Origin: Branchiostoma belcheri
Lineage: Eukaryota > Chordata > Leptocardii > Amphioxiformes > Branchiostomatidae
Assembly (NCBI RefSeq): GCF_001625305.1
Contig: NW_017804087.1
Span: forward strand, 1,332,457 to 1,396,456
Direction of reading: 5' to 3'
DNA: 64,000 bases
Each line of letters starts with the position of its first letter. The first letter of the stretch is position 1. Positions 29,550 through 43,400 of the stretch are shown in pieces. The position numbers were made by a program, and so were the translations under genes. The notes under the pieces were generated by a model, which was given only the letters and a program-made list of their open reading frames with translations, had not been told where the DNA came from and made no database searches.

Positions 29550-32050
29550 AGCTTTGCAGGCGTTTCGGGAGCGGGCTACGTTTTTTAAGGGGGGTGGGGT
29601 GGTTCTGAACACACGTAGATCACACACGCTTAGATGAGAACTCTATGGCCGCCTTCTCTAGTAACCCCCTCTGGTTCCACTACTACTAGTACTACTACTA
29701 GGCCAGACGGCTGGACCCTCCTCCCCCCCGAAAAACCGAGATCCCCCCCTCCCTCCAAAGGAACGCCAACCGCTCCTGGAACGCCTACGTAGGAGGCTAG
29801 GTTCTTGGCAGCAGTACACAAGGACAGTTCCTTATGATTTGTGTAATTGAGGACCTTGCACTATACCATGCCCTGAAAACACATACACACACTCAGAAAA
29901 CACACCACACATTTTTACAATCCATCACTGTATTGCCTTGTATTAAAATAGATTGTCAGAAACCTGCTACAACTAAATTACCAAAGGAAAAAAACTGCTC
30001 TATATAATATGGGTATATACAGATGTGTACATTATTAATCATAGTCTCCTCCAACATGCCATTCTATAACAAAATTAGTCTACGATGCCTCGTTTTTTAA
30101 ACACCACAGAAAACCATAATTACAAGGTAAAACTTTCCCATAAGCCCTGGTCCTCCACCCATTGTACATTATTCTACAGCAGTGAAATAAAACTTCAAAA
30201 GTATCATGAAAAAGGGGGGTTCTTGGTGGAGTGAACACCTAGGAGATATTATTATTATGCTTCCTTTATGATTATGATACTCTCTACAGCATCAAGCTGT
30301 GGTCACTTCTAGAACAATCTTTGAGCCTAACTATGATGCTCATCTTTAAACAGCAGTTAAACGTCTTGTCCTGTCCATAAGAAAGGCAAACGGTACAATA
30401 TTTACAAAAGTGAATCAGTATATAGAGGAAATAATAAAGAATAAAGTTGCCGACACAAGTTATCCATTTCTTCTTGGTACATCTTCCCCCTACACAAATT
30501 TCATATCATAACAGCCATACAAAGTATCTTCTATTTGATCAAGTGTGTGAAAATATCATACTTTCTAAAATGGATGCCTCCAAGGGATTATGGGTATTGC
30601 CCATAATCCCTTTGGAGCAGCCATTTTGGATTTACATACACAGGGGCAGCCATTTTACAATTTGGGCAAACATTCTATCCCCCTTTACAAAGCGGTACAC
30701 AATCCAAGTATCAGTAAAGGTGTTTTCAAAAGGTTACTAATTTCAATTTCATATTTTTTTCCACGGCCATCTCCAATACAATTCATTTATAGTGTGAATA
30801 AATACACCTTCCACCTACTATATACTGTTTCTCGGACAGAAACAAAAGCTTCTTTCACTCTCGCTTGCTAAGGAAAGTAAAAAGTGATATACAGTTCGGA
30901 AGACATCAAAATATCTGCACCATCTTAACTTGAAAGCAGTTTGTCGATTTGACCTTTGTTCTTATGTGAGGGTGAAATTTACAAAAGCAGCATGTGCTTG
31001 ACACACTCAAATACTCAGACTTTCTATACTGCCATACTTCTTTTCCAAATTCCACAATTGGCAATGTGTGACAATATAGGAACTAAACTTCACTTTTTGA
31101 AGGTGGCAACTCTCCATATAGCAAGTTGATGAAATGAATATATATAATATATATAATGGGGTTACACTCAAAATACAGACCCTTAATTAAGACATTTTAC
31201 TTAATTTTACAGTTCATCCTTAACTGTGGTTAGCAGACACACTATTTGAAGCTGTTGCTATACACAATTTTTCCTCGAGACATTTTGTCTTCTAAATTCT
31301 GTACTTTTTGAAGTTACAGAGCTAACTTGTTTAAAACCTAGTAGAAAAATGCCTTATTTCAACAAGTTGGTTTCAGTTGGGTACAAATTTGATCCACCAT
31401 TTTCACACTAGCACTATTACAGATTTGATTATATATTCATACAAGATCTTTAACATGAAAGCAGGGAAAGTTGATACATAAAATACAGCCTACATAAATG
31501 CTCAAATTTTTCCTTGACTTGCTTGTGTTTCTTTGAAAACCCTCTACGTAATTTACATTTACTACTTTGTTGTGTGATCTTGCAGAAAAAGTTACCTGTT
31601 AACCACTGTCAGCCACTTTGTTCCTCTCAGGACCAGAGAAAACTACCACTTGTTTGATCAAAGGTCCTGATTGGTCAGCTGCTACTTACAAGGTTACCTT
31701 TGACCAATCAGATTACATTTTCCTTATTGGTCAGTTTCTACTTACAAGGTTACCTTTGACCAATCAGGATACATTTTTTGTCAGAGTGATTCTGATTGGC
31801 TCTGCCAAATGGGCAGTCAGCCAATCACTGCCTGTGTTCTAAATCCTTTAAGAAGGGAACTAGAAGTGAGAGTTTTAAAAAACTGCAGTAAGTAGCTTCC
31901 AGGGTCCCAAGTATCAGCGCTGGTGTTTAAAAGTTTCTGTACATCATTTGGCAAGGTTTCCTCTTACTACTGGCATGTATAAAATGTTTCTGTACACATG
32001 TATTGCCATAAGACTTGGTCAACAGTGGTGAACTGGGGTCAACTTCACTG
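29550..32050. other. Long non-coding stretch downstream of CTDSP, possibly its 3' UTR
   Basis: No protein-like frame. 29640-29760 is rich in C runs. 30578-30616 is a perfect short hairpin (CTCCAAGGGATTATGGG / CCCATAATCCCTTTGGAG with a one-base bulge). The CTDSP gene ends at 34433 on the minus strand, and its transcript could run through part of this region, but I cannot place its poly(A) site. Confidence 0.35.
31665..31830. repeat. 56-bp tandem duplication carrying an array of CCAAT/ATTGG boxes
   Basis: CTACTTACAAGGTTACCTTT with GACCAATCAG after it occurs at 31682 and 31738. Together with the flanks there are six CCAAT or ATTGG boxes within about 165 bp, in both orientations. This resembles a clustered NF-Y site, but no gene start is seen close by, so it may be fortuitous expansion of a repeat. 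Confidence 0.5.
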
Positions 32051-32061
32051 AAGCTCCTACA

Positions 32062-32232
32062 AGCCGGTTCAAGGTTTAAACAGCACATGCACATGCAAAG
32101 CTGAAGGCCCCTGCGACATAAACAAAACACATCTGAACGATGTATCTAGCATGGTCTACACAAGAACTGTTTAAAAGATAGGGGGATTTACCTTTGACTG
32201 TGCACATGCACATTTTAAACCACGAACCAGGT
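32062..32232. repeat. Foldback repeat, AGC(C/T)GGTTCA(A/C)GGTTTAAAC family
   Basis: AGCCGGTTCAAGGTTTAAAC with CAGCACATGCACATG after it is mirrored by GTGCACATGCACATTTTAAAC and ACGAACCAGGTT at the other end. Related foldbacks lie at 32952-33069 and 42331-42552, so this is a dispersed family with ends centred on GGTTCA and GCACATGCAC. Confidence 0.65.
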
Positions 32233-32951
32233 TATTGTGATGACTACTTGGTTTTATACCACATTCCATAAGGGCAAGAAGTGGACAGATTGACCAATCT
32301 AGATTATTACACTATTTCACAAACCAATTTCTTACCCATACTTTAGCATACACTTCATTTTTGGTAGTACCGGCTTGTGTTGTATCTTGTATAAAACCTA
32401 ATGTTAAAGAGAAAGTATTCAACACATATTTTGCTTGCACAACAATAAAAATGATGGAATGCGCATGTTGTGCAAGTAGTATTTTTACCACACTTCAGTT
32501 TGGACATGTGTTAGGAGTTGTTGATGGCACTGAGATACGTCCATGAAGTGAAATGGGGTGAAAACTACCAAAACCAAAATTTTGTGCAAAAAATGTTGCA
32601 TACAGTTTGACTGCTGGATGCATGTGTTTCAAGTCATATGCTCAACCTCAACGTAGCTTTCTGGGCACAACTTACAAGATCTGTCCACTAACTCACCCTG
32701 TGGAAAATGGTTTTATTTGGCCAGCTTGCACATAGGATTTCTCTGTGTACTACATACATGTACCTACACATGGTGCAAAAGCTTCTGTTCTCCACAGGTC
32801 TGTCAAAAAATTAGCAAAGTCTTTCCCTTTGTTGTAGCAAAAATAGTGATTACATTTCTAGTAATTACAAGGGTTCCTACCCCCAATGATAGACATTAAC
32901 TACCAGATACATCCACCCCCTCCCTTCCGATATAGAAACAGTATTCAAATA

Positions 32952-33069
32952 AGCTGGTTCACAGTTTGGACTGCACATGCACAACATGGTGCATTGTGGG
33001 TAATATGCCAAAGATGTACTACCCACAATGCATCTCCTTGTGCATGCACAGTTGTTACCATGAACTGAC
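32952..33069. repeat. Foldback repeat of the GCTGGTTCACAGTTT family
   Basis: It begins GCTGGTTCACAGTTTGGACT then GCACATGCAC, and folds on GGTGCATTGTGGGTAAT versus TACCCACAATGCATCTC and TGTGCATGCAC, ending CCATGAACTGAC. It is the shortest of three related copies in the window. Confidence 0.65.
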
Positions 33070-33487
33070 TTATTGCAATTTCCGGATGTACAGCAAAACT
33101 TCTTCAAAATATGCAGGCACAGGGAGTGTAAAATATCTGGTAGTTCAAGTTCATCTGACTAAATCACCACCCCCTCCTCCCGTTACATGGTGTACTCTCT
33201 GGAAAACTTAACAATGTCCCCTTTAAATCACTATTAACACAGTACTTGTTCATACCGGTTAGGATATTGTCTTCCACAGTGAGGTGTCTGTAGTGTTGCA
33301 TAGGCAGAATATTTCTGTACATGTACTTTATTAGTTAGCTTTGTTCTTGTGAGGCTTGACTTCATCTTGCTTTCCATGTGTTAGTTTGTAAAAAAAAATC
33401 ATCTTCAAAAGTTAAAAATCTAGGTCTGGACCAGTTTGAAAATTGCCAAAGAATACTGTGAAAAAATATTGTGGATTCAACTTAAAA

Positions 33488-33600
33488 GGAACTAAAATGA
33501 TAGGTGGAAAAGCCTACTAAACTATGCTATAAAATGCATGAAAAAGTTTGTGATATACTTAGCATAGTTTAGTAGGCTTTTCAATCTAACCTTTTTAGTT
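33488..33600. repeat. Hairpin with perfect 22-bp stem
   Basis: GAAAAGCCTACTAAACTATG plus CT (33507-33528) is the exact reverse complement of 33561-33582, with a 32-bp loop. Complementarity continues outward with mismatches (ACTAAAATGATAGGTG versus TTTTTAGTT side), giving a roughly 110-nt fold. The size is in the range of a pre-miRNA or a very small MITE. I do not recognise a known miRNA. Confidence 0.55.
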
Positions 33601-34432
33601 TACTTGTAGAGGTGTAACTAGCATGCTTCCTTTGAGTGAAGGAAAACCAGAACACATCACACACATAGGTCTGTAATGCCACAGCATTACCACAATTCCC
33701 TCACACAATTCTTCTTTCTTCTTCTTCTTTCTTTGGCAAGTAACATTTCCCAATGCCATATCAGGACCATGCCTTCAAAATGATGTTGTGAGTTCACATA
33801 TGTATGGAGGGCCTAAATTAACAAATTTAGGCTCTGTAACTGTGTGAAAGATGTCTCAAATGGCATGCTTACAGACCTCAGAAGTCCACAAAAGGACTTC
33901 ATTTGACATTGAGTTTTGAATTTAAGTTCATGGTATTGTATTGTAATGTTTATAGCTGTGAGTGCAACAAAAAAAAAGGAGAAAAACATACTTTTCTAAA
34001 ACGAAATTCATGACCATCCAGAGATTCAAAGCCACTCGTGACCATTTCTTTCCATGCTTATTTCTCTCATTTCTGGATCCACAAATCTACCAGCCAGCAT
34101 TCTGGCAAAACCTCCTCATGCCTGTCTCTAACTTCTCTCCCTATCAAGCTACCTTTAGTAGCGAAAAATTGAACTGAAACAAAAAAATTCTGAAGAGCTC
34201 ACAAGACTTCCACATGGAAAAACATTTTAAAGTCGGTTTCCTAATTTCCGTATAATTAATTGGATATGACAATCTCATTGGCTACCAGAGCCTAGACTAT
34301 CTTCCTGGGCGCCGATATACCACCCTGTATACGGTATACACCATATCCTGGAGAGTACACCATGCAGTACGTTGTAAGAAAACCTGTATCTACAAACCCC
34401 CCTCCCTGCCCTTCCCCCGGTTGCGGTGCTAT

Positions 34433-37400
34433 CTAAGAGACGTGGTGGTTTTGGGGCCTTAATACGGAGTAAACGTCGTCCACTTTGGCCAAGCCCTCCA
34501 GGAAGGGGATGAGGTCCAGGAGCTCAGTGTCTGACATGTCATCAAACCACGATGCTACGGGCACCTGGAGAGAGAGAAAAACAACAAAACAGACGTTTAG
34601 TAATTGGTTTAACCAGTCTAATTTATTTGTTCATGGTCAAGAATTACAGAATAACCCTAAAGAAATAAATATCAGAATGTAAATAAAGCCTGAAGGGGCT
34701 CAGTCATTTGTTATCTTCTTAACCTTTCTTTCAATGTTTCCTTCAAAACGTCTGAGAAACAAAGAAATCAAATGGTAAGGCCTATGCTACCGCATTGCAA
34801 CCATTGCAACTGGCCATGGTGCTGAAGTGCCATCCAGCAGGTTGTGATAGAACTGCATGTATGATTTGGGACATGCCATGCTAACAATGTTTTCTTCGCA
34901 GAGCTTACAGTAGTGCTCTCTGACAGCTGTTTTGTTTGCTAACAAATGTAACCATTTCAGCAGGCCATGGTGCTGAAGTGCCATCTAGCTGGTTGTGGTA
35001 GAACTGCATGCAGCACTAGGGACTGGCACAATCCATACTAACAATACTGTCTTGTACAATGAAGTATGCAACATGGGAGTGGTTAAAGCTTATCACAGAG
35101 GATTAAAGAAGCATCTTGACTTACCGCATTGTCAGGGTGAAATATGTACGAAGCAGGAGAGTTATCTACAATTATAACCTTGCACAAGTCCCTGCCTAAC
35201 CGACTGAGGTCCTGGAAAAGGGAAGACAAAAAACAGAACAGTTACAATGACTTTCATTTTTTCCTTAGCAGAGTGGTACCTGGGGAAAACATTCATGAGC
35301 CTCAGTATAGGGCTTTGCAAAGTCATCACACATTTATATGGTCAAGTTTCAAAACATGGGACCCATTCACTTCTTCAAACACATACTGGAAAAGACTGTC
35401 TAAACAACAGAAACTTTTCAGCAGTACATAGACTGGTCAGATGTCTAAATGCAGGAGAATTCCTTGATGGTAAATTTGTTTATCCAAACAAACAGTACAG
35501 AAAGATTTACATAGCTAAGACCATCTGCTTACCCAACCAGAATCCATTTTTGCAGTCCCCATTTGAACCAAAGTGTACATTGTGCAACCCATTTGTCTGC
35601 AGCAACCACTCCTTAAATAGTAACCATTTGTCTCAGTCCCCTGCGTGGTCACTGAGACTGTAACAGTTCAGTACGTACCTTTACATAGTTCCCCCTGTGG
35701 AAAACACAGGAGTCCCTGAACAGACGTGCCCTGAACACGCCCCACTTGTCCAGCAGGTCTGCTACAGGGTCTGCATACTGCACAAACAAACATAAACATC
35801 AAAATCCATAACATTTTAATACATTCTCAGAAGTTATCCCTGCCAAAGGAACCAATCTTAAAACTGAAGATTCTTCTTACAATAAGAAATCTGCCCATAA
35901 ATTTGAGTGTTCAGGTGCAAAGAACGACATTGAGAAGTGGCGTACGAAGATCATTACAGTGAATGGCGAAAATGAGCTAAGAAATGCCAGAAAAAGTCAA
36001 TATCAGACAGACTTTCTAATCCAAAATATTATTTTGTTTTGATGCCCTGAAATTGCATTGGATGTTTTAAGTTGGATAGTGAGAGAGTGTGATGTGCCTC
36101 AGGCTCTTACCTTTGCCAGACTGGCTGTGAACAGCACACACTCAAACATTTCTCCCATCTTCTGGAGAAACTCATCCACATACGGCCTCTTCAGTACATA
36201 AACCTGTGCACAAAACAACAAATCAGACACAGATGTTTGTCCAGAATGATTTTCAAAGTAAAGCTTCCAGATTTTCACTTATTCTGATATTTCTAATATT
36301 TCACTTATTGACTACCATAGTGTAGCATTGGGGGCTGCCTAGCCCGTGTTACACAATCTCGCACTGTCAGGGGCTACTCGAGCATGCTTCTTGAACAGTG
36401 GTGATTTAGCCAGGCTTGGGGTCGGTTATTTCAGCAATGTTGTTCACAGCATCATTTCCTCCTTAGAGACATCCCTGAAGACGTCTTATCAACTGTTACC
36501 ACAAATATGGTAACCAAATCCAGGGATGATGGGGCTTTCCTGATCACATATCTTTGTGGTTTGAAAACATCAGGGAGCACAATGTTTGGGTGGTCAGTCG
36601 CCATTAAAAAACAAGAAACTGGAGATTCCAGACTTCCATGAAGAATTTATTGGAACAACTGAGGATAATAGAACACGAACTGTGCAGGGTCAGAGTTTCG
36701 CCCATTCGATCCTCAGCTTCCTGAATTCCCTGTTGTCGATTCTCTAATTCCTACAGGCAAACAAACATATGACTTACCTGATGTACTGTTCCATCAATTT
36801 CAACAGGAACTATAAAATCTGCATTGGTGACAGGCTGGGAAGATATAGCAGTGAACACTTGAGTAAGTCAACGAGTATATTATGTCTGTATAATACATGT
36901 CTCCATACAAATACAAATATAATCTATATCATACAGCAGTGATACCAATGTAACATTTAGCATGATGGTAAAAAATGTATGTATCATAGAAAAGATTATA
37001 ACATCTAGTGGAACCATTACATATAGTTCATTAAATAAACTGCTACAGCACGACCTAGATTGAATATCTACTTGCAAATTGCTTCAAAGTCGTGCCTGTC
37101 AAATGATTAAAGCTTTTTCATTGCTTTATACCTCCTCCGACTCCTTTTGATTTGGTTACGGGATGATAGGCACCTCAGATCATTAACAGGGAATATTGTA
37201 CGGGTGTTTGCACAACAGAGAGCAGCTGCTACTTGCTTGTGTTTATCCCCTAATATGGTCGTACAGTCTGATGCAGTCTACAGGAAGATAACTCAATTAT
37301 CCCCAATCTTGTTTCCATTGGTGCTGAGCCAATTAAATTGTAACCCTTTGAAGTGAGGTGAAGACTTTTGAGCGCAAGGAGTCTGTTAGAAAGGTGGAAA

Positions 37401-40400
37401 TGGAGGTGTGGGAATCCAGGGCTTGAAATATTTTTTTTCTGCATGCTTACACTGGTGCAGATAATTACCTGCACCAGACAAGTTTTACCACCATCCAGTA
37501 TTGTAGGTTGTGAATTTGATGCTGTAGAATTTCCTAGCTGAGTGGGTGTGATGGAATCAACCCTTGACAAGGATCTAAAATAGCTTTTTATGTGACAAGA
37601 ATGCCCACTGAGCTTATGATCATATGATGATCACATGTTGTACATGTAAAGCCCTTGTCACACATTCAGAACATTCCCTATAACACCAGCCGACCAAGGT
37701 TGGCTGAAGTTCGAGAGCAGACTGACCTGATTCAGGCCACGCCTAACTTTTGATACAAATCAAGTCAAATTTGAGCTAAATGTGAGTCAAACTTCCCTCC
37801 TAACCATGCCCCAAACACTACTTCTCCAAAATGTTTTAAAAATGTTTAAATATCCAGCCATTTGAGACCTTGCTCCCAACCTACTCCTAACTATGCTTGG
37901 AGAAAGTTTGGCAGTGTTCAGGAGGCAATATTCAGCTATGGGTAACAGGGGCTAAGGCCAGCTAAAATCTATCACACAATGTACATATTATAAGTGCCAG
38001 GTGAAACCTAGAAGACAGTTACCTTGAAGGAGCTATGCACCAGGGTTTCATCCAGGTCGATGACGATGCATTTCTTGTGCATATCCTGGTGACGCACCGG
38101 CGGCAGCAAATACTTCTGTGGGACCTGCGGAAAACACAAGTTTATTTGTTTGCTTGTTTGTTGGAGACTTTGTTTATTCATGCAATACTCATATCGGCCT
38201 GCCGGCCGATTTTCATTGAGGTCAGGAGGGAAGAGGTTAGGGTCAGACCAATATGGTAAGAAAATAATGTTTTAAGGAAATGTTTGTCCTGGAAAAATAT
38301 ATGCTTTTACTCTTTTTTTTTTTACGGTGCAGCCTTGAATCTTATTATCTTCTTATTACAGCTTTGGCTCAAGTCACAGTTTTGTCAGACTGTCTCCCAA
38401 AATGACTGGAAACTTCGTGAAAACATTTTAAAGAAATTTCATTAGAGCTTATTGTAGTTTCAAGACAAAAAGAAACTTGGATGGAAAAAGCAAAAAAAGG
38501 AATACTCCCCAGAATTAGCATTTTTTGAGCTAAAAAAAGAGGTCATAATGTACAATTTGGTGATATTACAGTTTTGCAGATATTAATATAAATGCATTTT
38601 ATTTTCACAATGGTTTTATTTTAGTGGTAGAAGGGAGGAGGTGTTTGTGGTGTTTGAAGTTTGCAGTTAACTGTTAAAACAATTCTGTCCCACAGTAGAA
38701 TTACAAAAAAAGTATGTGTCATGACATGTGTCATGTTTTCGGTGAGAGGACACTGCAAACATGGGGAAAATAAAACCACAGCGAACATTTCGAGCTTTAC
38801 AGTACCTCATTGAACTGGAAATTGGTGTTTTCCTTTGTGGCAGAAAAATGGAAAAAGTTTGCATGGTTTTGAGTTAGCAGACAGTGTGGTCATTCTTTCA
38901 ACCATATATTCAACATGTTACCTCATAGGACTAGACTATTCCATTCAAATGGATCAGGAGGGATGGTCAGGGTAGAAGGAAAGGGTAGATGGTCAATGAT
39001 AACTTGCACTTCATTACATGAAGGGAAAGACCAATGAAAAGAAAAAGGATAAAGAAATGTTCATGACTACCCCTCCTGACTTTTCTAAATGGAATAATCT
39101 TAAATTAGACTTCTTCACACTTAAATTTCCTTTTTTATTGTCATGGAAAAAGATGGACAGAAAAGATGCTCCCCAACCCATATCTTTATTATTTTATTAC
39201 TTATTGACTTTTCCTCATATCAACATTCACATTCATACACATACACATTTATAAATATTGCAAGTAACCAGTATGAGATGTGCACTAATTTAGGTGTGCA
39301 TTTCTGAGGGAAAATACGGTAGATTTTGCCAGTGGTTGCGTGCAGCGTCCTAGATGCCAAATTACTGCTGTAGCTGTGATCTTTGATTTTGTTTAATGAG
39401 ACATGCAATTATCGCTCCAGTTGTTAATGGAGCAAGAATGGGAAAGTGCACTGAGAAAAACAGAGCATGTAGGTAGAGCTGAGTACCTACACAAGTAAAT
39501 GGCAGTGTAATCTGTAAGTCAATGTGTCGGCAGAACGTATACTACTGTACCTGCGCAAAACCCATAATGTATTGTGCACAGCACGCAGTATGTCTTGCTT
39601 AAGGTTGCATATCTACCATCCTGTCTATGGTTTCCAAGTGTTATGTTGGAAAAGATATTGTCTGCAATGGGCAAAGTCTGATGCAACGTTGACCAAACAT
39701 CCAAATGAAAACCGTGAAAAACCTGGGTTTCGTGCAGGCGCAGTACGTTCCGCCAATTCTCTTATGCATGTCAGCAAACTGTATTCTTTGGTGGTCAATT
39801 GTTCTCTTTCTATTACTTTACATATACCAATCTAAAAACAAGTTTTCCTTATTTTCGAGTGCTTAATTGTCCAAATTGTCATCTTTGAGATTTAATTTCA
39901 GTGTGTTTTCTTTTGATACACTCAAGTTCAAACCTGAACCTACATAATTTTTCAGTTACAGGTAACTGGTTTCAGAGACAGAGACCTAGACCTGGGCTGG
40001 GAACTGTTGAAGCAATGATCAACGCTCACCTTCGCGCTGCCATTTTCCTCAGGTTGGCCGGGAGTGGCAGGGGTGTGGCTACTGTTGGCCCGGAAACAGC
40101 ACAGGAGGGACCCGAAGATGCTGCGGTGGCGTTTCTTAGCAACTGTTGTCACGGGAGCGGCTGTTGGGATAAACAAAAACAACATTAGAACTCAAAACCT
40201 GATCAGAATCACGTAGAGACCACAGTTGGACAGAGGTCTTGTTTTCAGTGTCTGTTTGTGTGTTTGCTTGTGTTTCCATCATAATTTCCACATGCTAGTA
40301 GGCATATTGGGGACGCTGACAGAGCGGTAGGTCAAAGGTCCCAGAAATTCTCAGAAAAGGTTATCTCATTTCCTGTCTTCAAATTTTCTGCTATATGCAT

Positions 40401-43400
40401 GTCTGTTGCCTAATGTGACAGCCATTGTGAAAGTACATATAGACAGAATCAGCAGTGAATTCACAATAATGAATGAAACAAGAAATTCACCAAAACATTT
40501 CACATCTAGGTATGAAATCTTGGATTTCTAGTTTAGAAACCCCAAACTGTCTATTATAATAAATATCCACGCAACATGTAATGAAGAATATATGGGCAAG
40601 GCTCCAGTGTGCTCGTTATTAAAGAATCCTATGATTTATGGACACTTTTGTATTACGACACCTCAAAACGATCCAAACTCGCTGCCATAGAAGCATCCAT
40701 TTAGTCACTAGCGGACAACAGATGCCCCAATTGTCGGCCACCGTTTAGACAAATTGGGACAACCTGACGCACTGCAACATAGTGACGTTACACTGGTTGT
40801 TACTCATACTAATTACACAATCCGTCTTTTCCCCTGGCTTTGAACAACATTCTATCATGTCTTTCTGTCAAGTATGATTTAGTAAAATATAACAAACTAA
40901 GAAAGTTACATCTGTTTAGAGGAATGGATTTTAAAATGTCGAAATTGTGACAAAAAAATGGAAAACTGGATCCATGCAAATCTAGACTTGCAAGAAAATA
41001 TACCGGACATTTTTAAAGCCTGTACGCAAAAAATATTCTATCAGTCATTGTTTATCTACAATTAGCTATGACAAGTAAAATATGTATTATAAAATATAAG
41101 GTCCTCTTTTTATCTGACGGCAATCACTGAAAGAGCATTGAATTTGAGCAACCACAAATTTACTATATTTCTCTTATGTGAAAAGGGTCTGAAGTAGGCC
41201 TGCTTTAGACTGATGATGGTGCTATACACAATACATTGTGGCCTTGGCAAAGGCACAGTAGTACGTTCTGCTGAAATGCTATCCTAGCTAAGCATCCCTG
41301 GGCTTTCTTGAAATGACTTACAAGTAAGCATCAGCATCCTATACGACCAGATGTGGCCAGAATCTTTACGATGCACTTGTCGTTGAAATTCAGTGTACGA
41401 TTATTGATTTTTCAAACGTGAAATTATGGATTTCCTTCTGCAGTTAATTGGACATGGTTGACCACTTGGTAACATTTCCTTCAAGCATAGAGTGATAATA
41501 AAAATCATATCCATATTCAATAATTCATCCTAAGTGGTACCAAATCATATTTCTGTGCTAACGTCAAAATATAAATACTGATATTAATTAGTCACATTAA
41601 CTACAAAAAACTGTTAAAAGTCACAAATTTACACCCGATTCAAGGATTCTAACATCTTTTTGATCCATATATATTCGATTTCCCTCTTTCCAGTCTATCC
41701 TACCAAATGTTGAATTTACGTCGACCCAAAAACCGTCTAGCAGACAAAAAGATATAAAACATATGCTCAAAGCTATCAATATTTCCAAAGCCCTTGTGAC
41801 ATCTACTATCAGGAAAGTGTCAATCATCCACTTTGTTTTATAGCCAAATTGTCGGAGACCTGATAGAATAATGATACCCCGGCCCCTGCAATTTTGATCC
41901 TTATGTAAGAGGTTATTTTTCATAGTAGGCCATGTTAGGAATACAGATCAGATACCTCACGTATCTGATGCCCTTCCCAGCCAGAAATTGTATTACTGTA
42001 AAACTTGAAATGTTTGTAGCAAATAAATATACGTATCATTTTCTACCGTAACAACATAGCAATTTCTGTAATATTGCATTTGATGTAACCATCATCTTTA
42101 AACTAGGTACCAGTGGCAAAAAGCTCAGGTGGCAAAATCAACTTGTTTCCAGGTAAGGGTAAAGCTTATGGGTGGGGGCAGACAGCTTTTATGACGGCCC
42201 AATGTGAAAAAAGGGATAATCTTTAGCCATGCTTTAAGCTTACAAATATACAATCATTACCTACCATAAACTGACAATATTTTTGGCAATGCAGGTACAA
42301 GTACAAGCTAAACACAATGCCCACAACTACAAGCTAGTTCACGGTTTAAACTGCGTATGAGCAAGGTCAAAGGTGAAGGTTCTTTGACAGTTATGTGCGA
42401 GGTCAAAGGTGAAGGCAATTTGACAGTTCTTGTCTAGACAATGCTTAATACCATGTGCAAAGATACTTTGTTTATGTCTTTGGGGTCTTCAATTTGCGAC
42501 ACATATTACATGCATCACACTGCACATGCACAGTCTAAACCGTGAACCAGCTTTTAAAAAAAGGCACATTACGGGAAGCAACGGGACGAGAGCGCGGATG
42601 ACTTAATCAGAATCCCAACCAACCTGCGTGATGGCTGAGAAACTGGTCCCTTCTTCCCGTTCCAACTGTAAGTGACAAAAGAACCAACAGCGTTTACTTT
42701 CAGACAGAACAAAGACTTTTGTCACAATTTTCTGTGTTGTCATTTGGTGAAAGTGACCTCTTCCTGCTATAGGTGTTTCTGTGGAAATAATCCACAAGCA
42801 AGACACTGACAGGAAGTTAGGTCAAAGGTTCCAGAAAAGGTAATCTCATGTCTTCATGCCATATGGGACATTGAACCAGTTTAGCTCAAGTGAAACAGTT
42901 GAGCTACTCTTCCACCGGTAGTGACAGAGAAGACAGAGGCAATGTATAAATATATACTGAGCATGTACAAGCTTATTCAGTCATTGTACCACGGAAATCC
43001 CCAAGCTCTTTTTATAAAGTAGAACAGTGGACTAGGATTTAACATTCTATTTTAGCCTTAAGGACTGTGACCCTTTCCAGTAGCATGCATGTCGGGTGAG
43101 CAACAATAGCCAGGATTCGAACACACAAACTCTTGGTCGAGAGGCAGGGTCACTAACTACTGGACACACTAAATTACTGTGATTCAAAAGATTTCAAATT
43201 GGAAAAAAACATCTTTCAGAAAGGCATTTTTCTTGTCCAACTGGAAATACACAATGGAAATCCACATGCATAACTATAAAAATGAAAATATGGGCATGCA
43301 AGAATCCACATTCCCTAGAAAAATATCCAATATACATGTATTATATACAACCTGCATAACACAGAAGTGCAGAAAGCGGCATCGTGATTTCAGCAATCCT

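Noticed and set aside
35247..35663. 138-codon plus-strand open frame inside a CTDSP intron
   Set aside because: No similarity to a known family and composition typical of the intron; judged fortuitous.
41621..41923. 100-codon minus-strand frame with a hydrophobic stretch
   Set aside because: It looked like a possible retroelement or membrane-protein fragment, but no motif can be named and the surroundings are non-coding.
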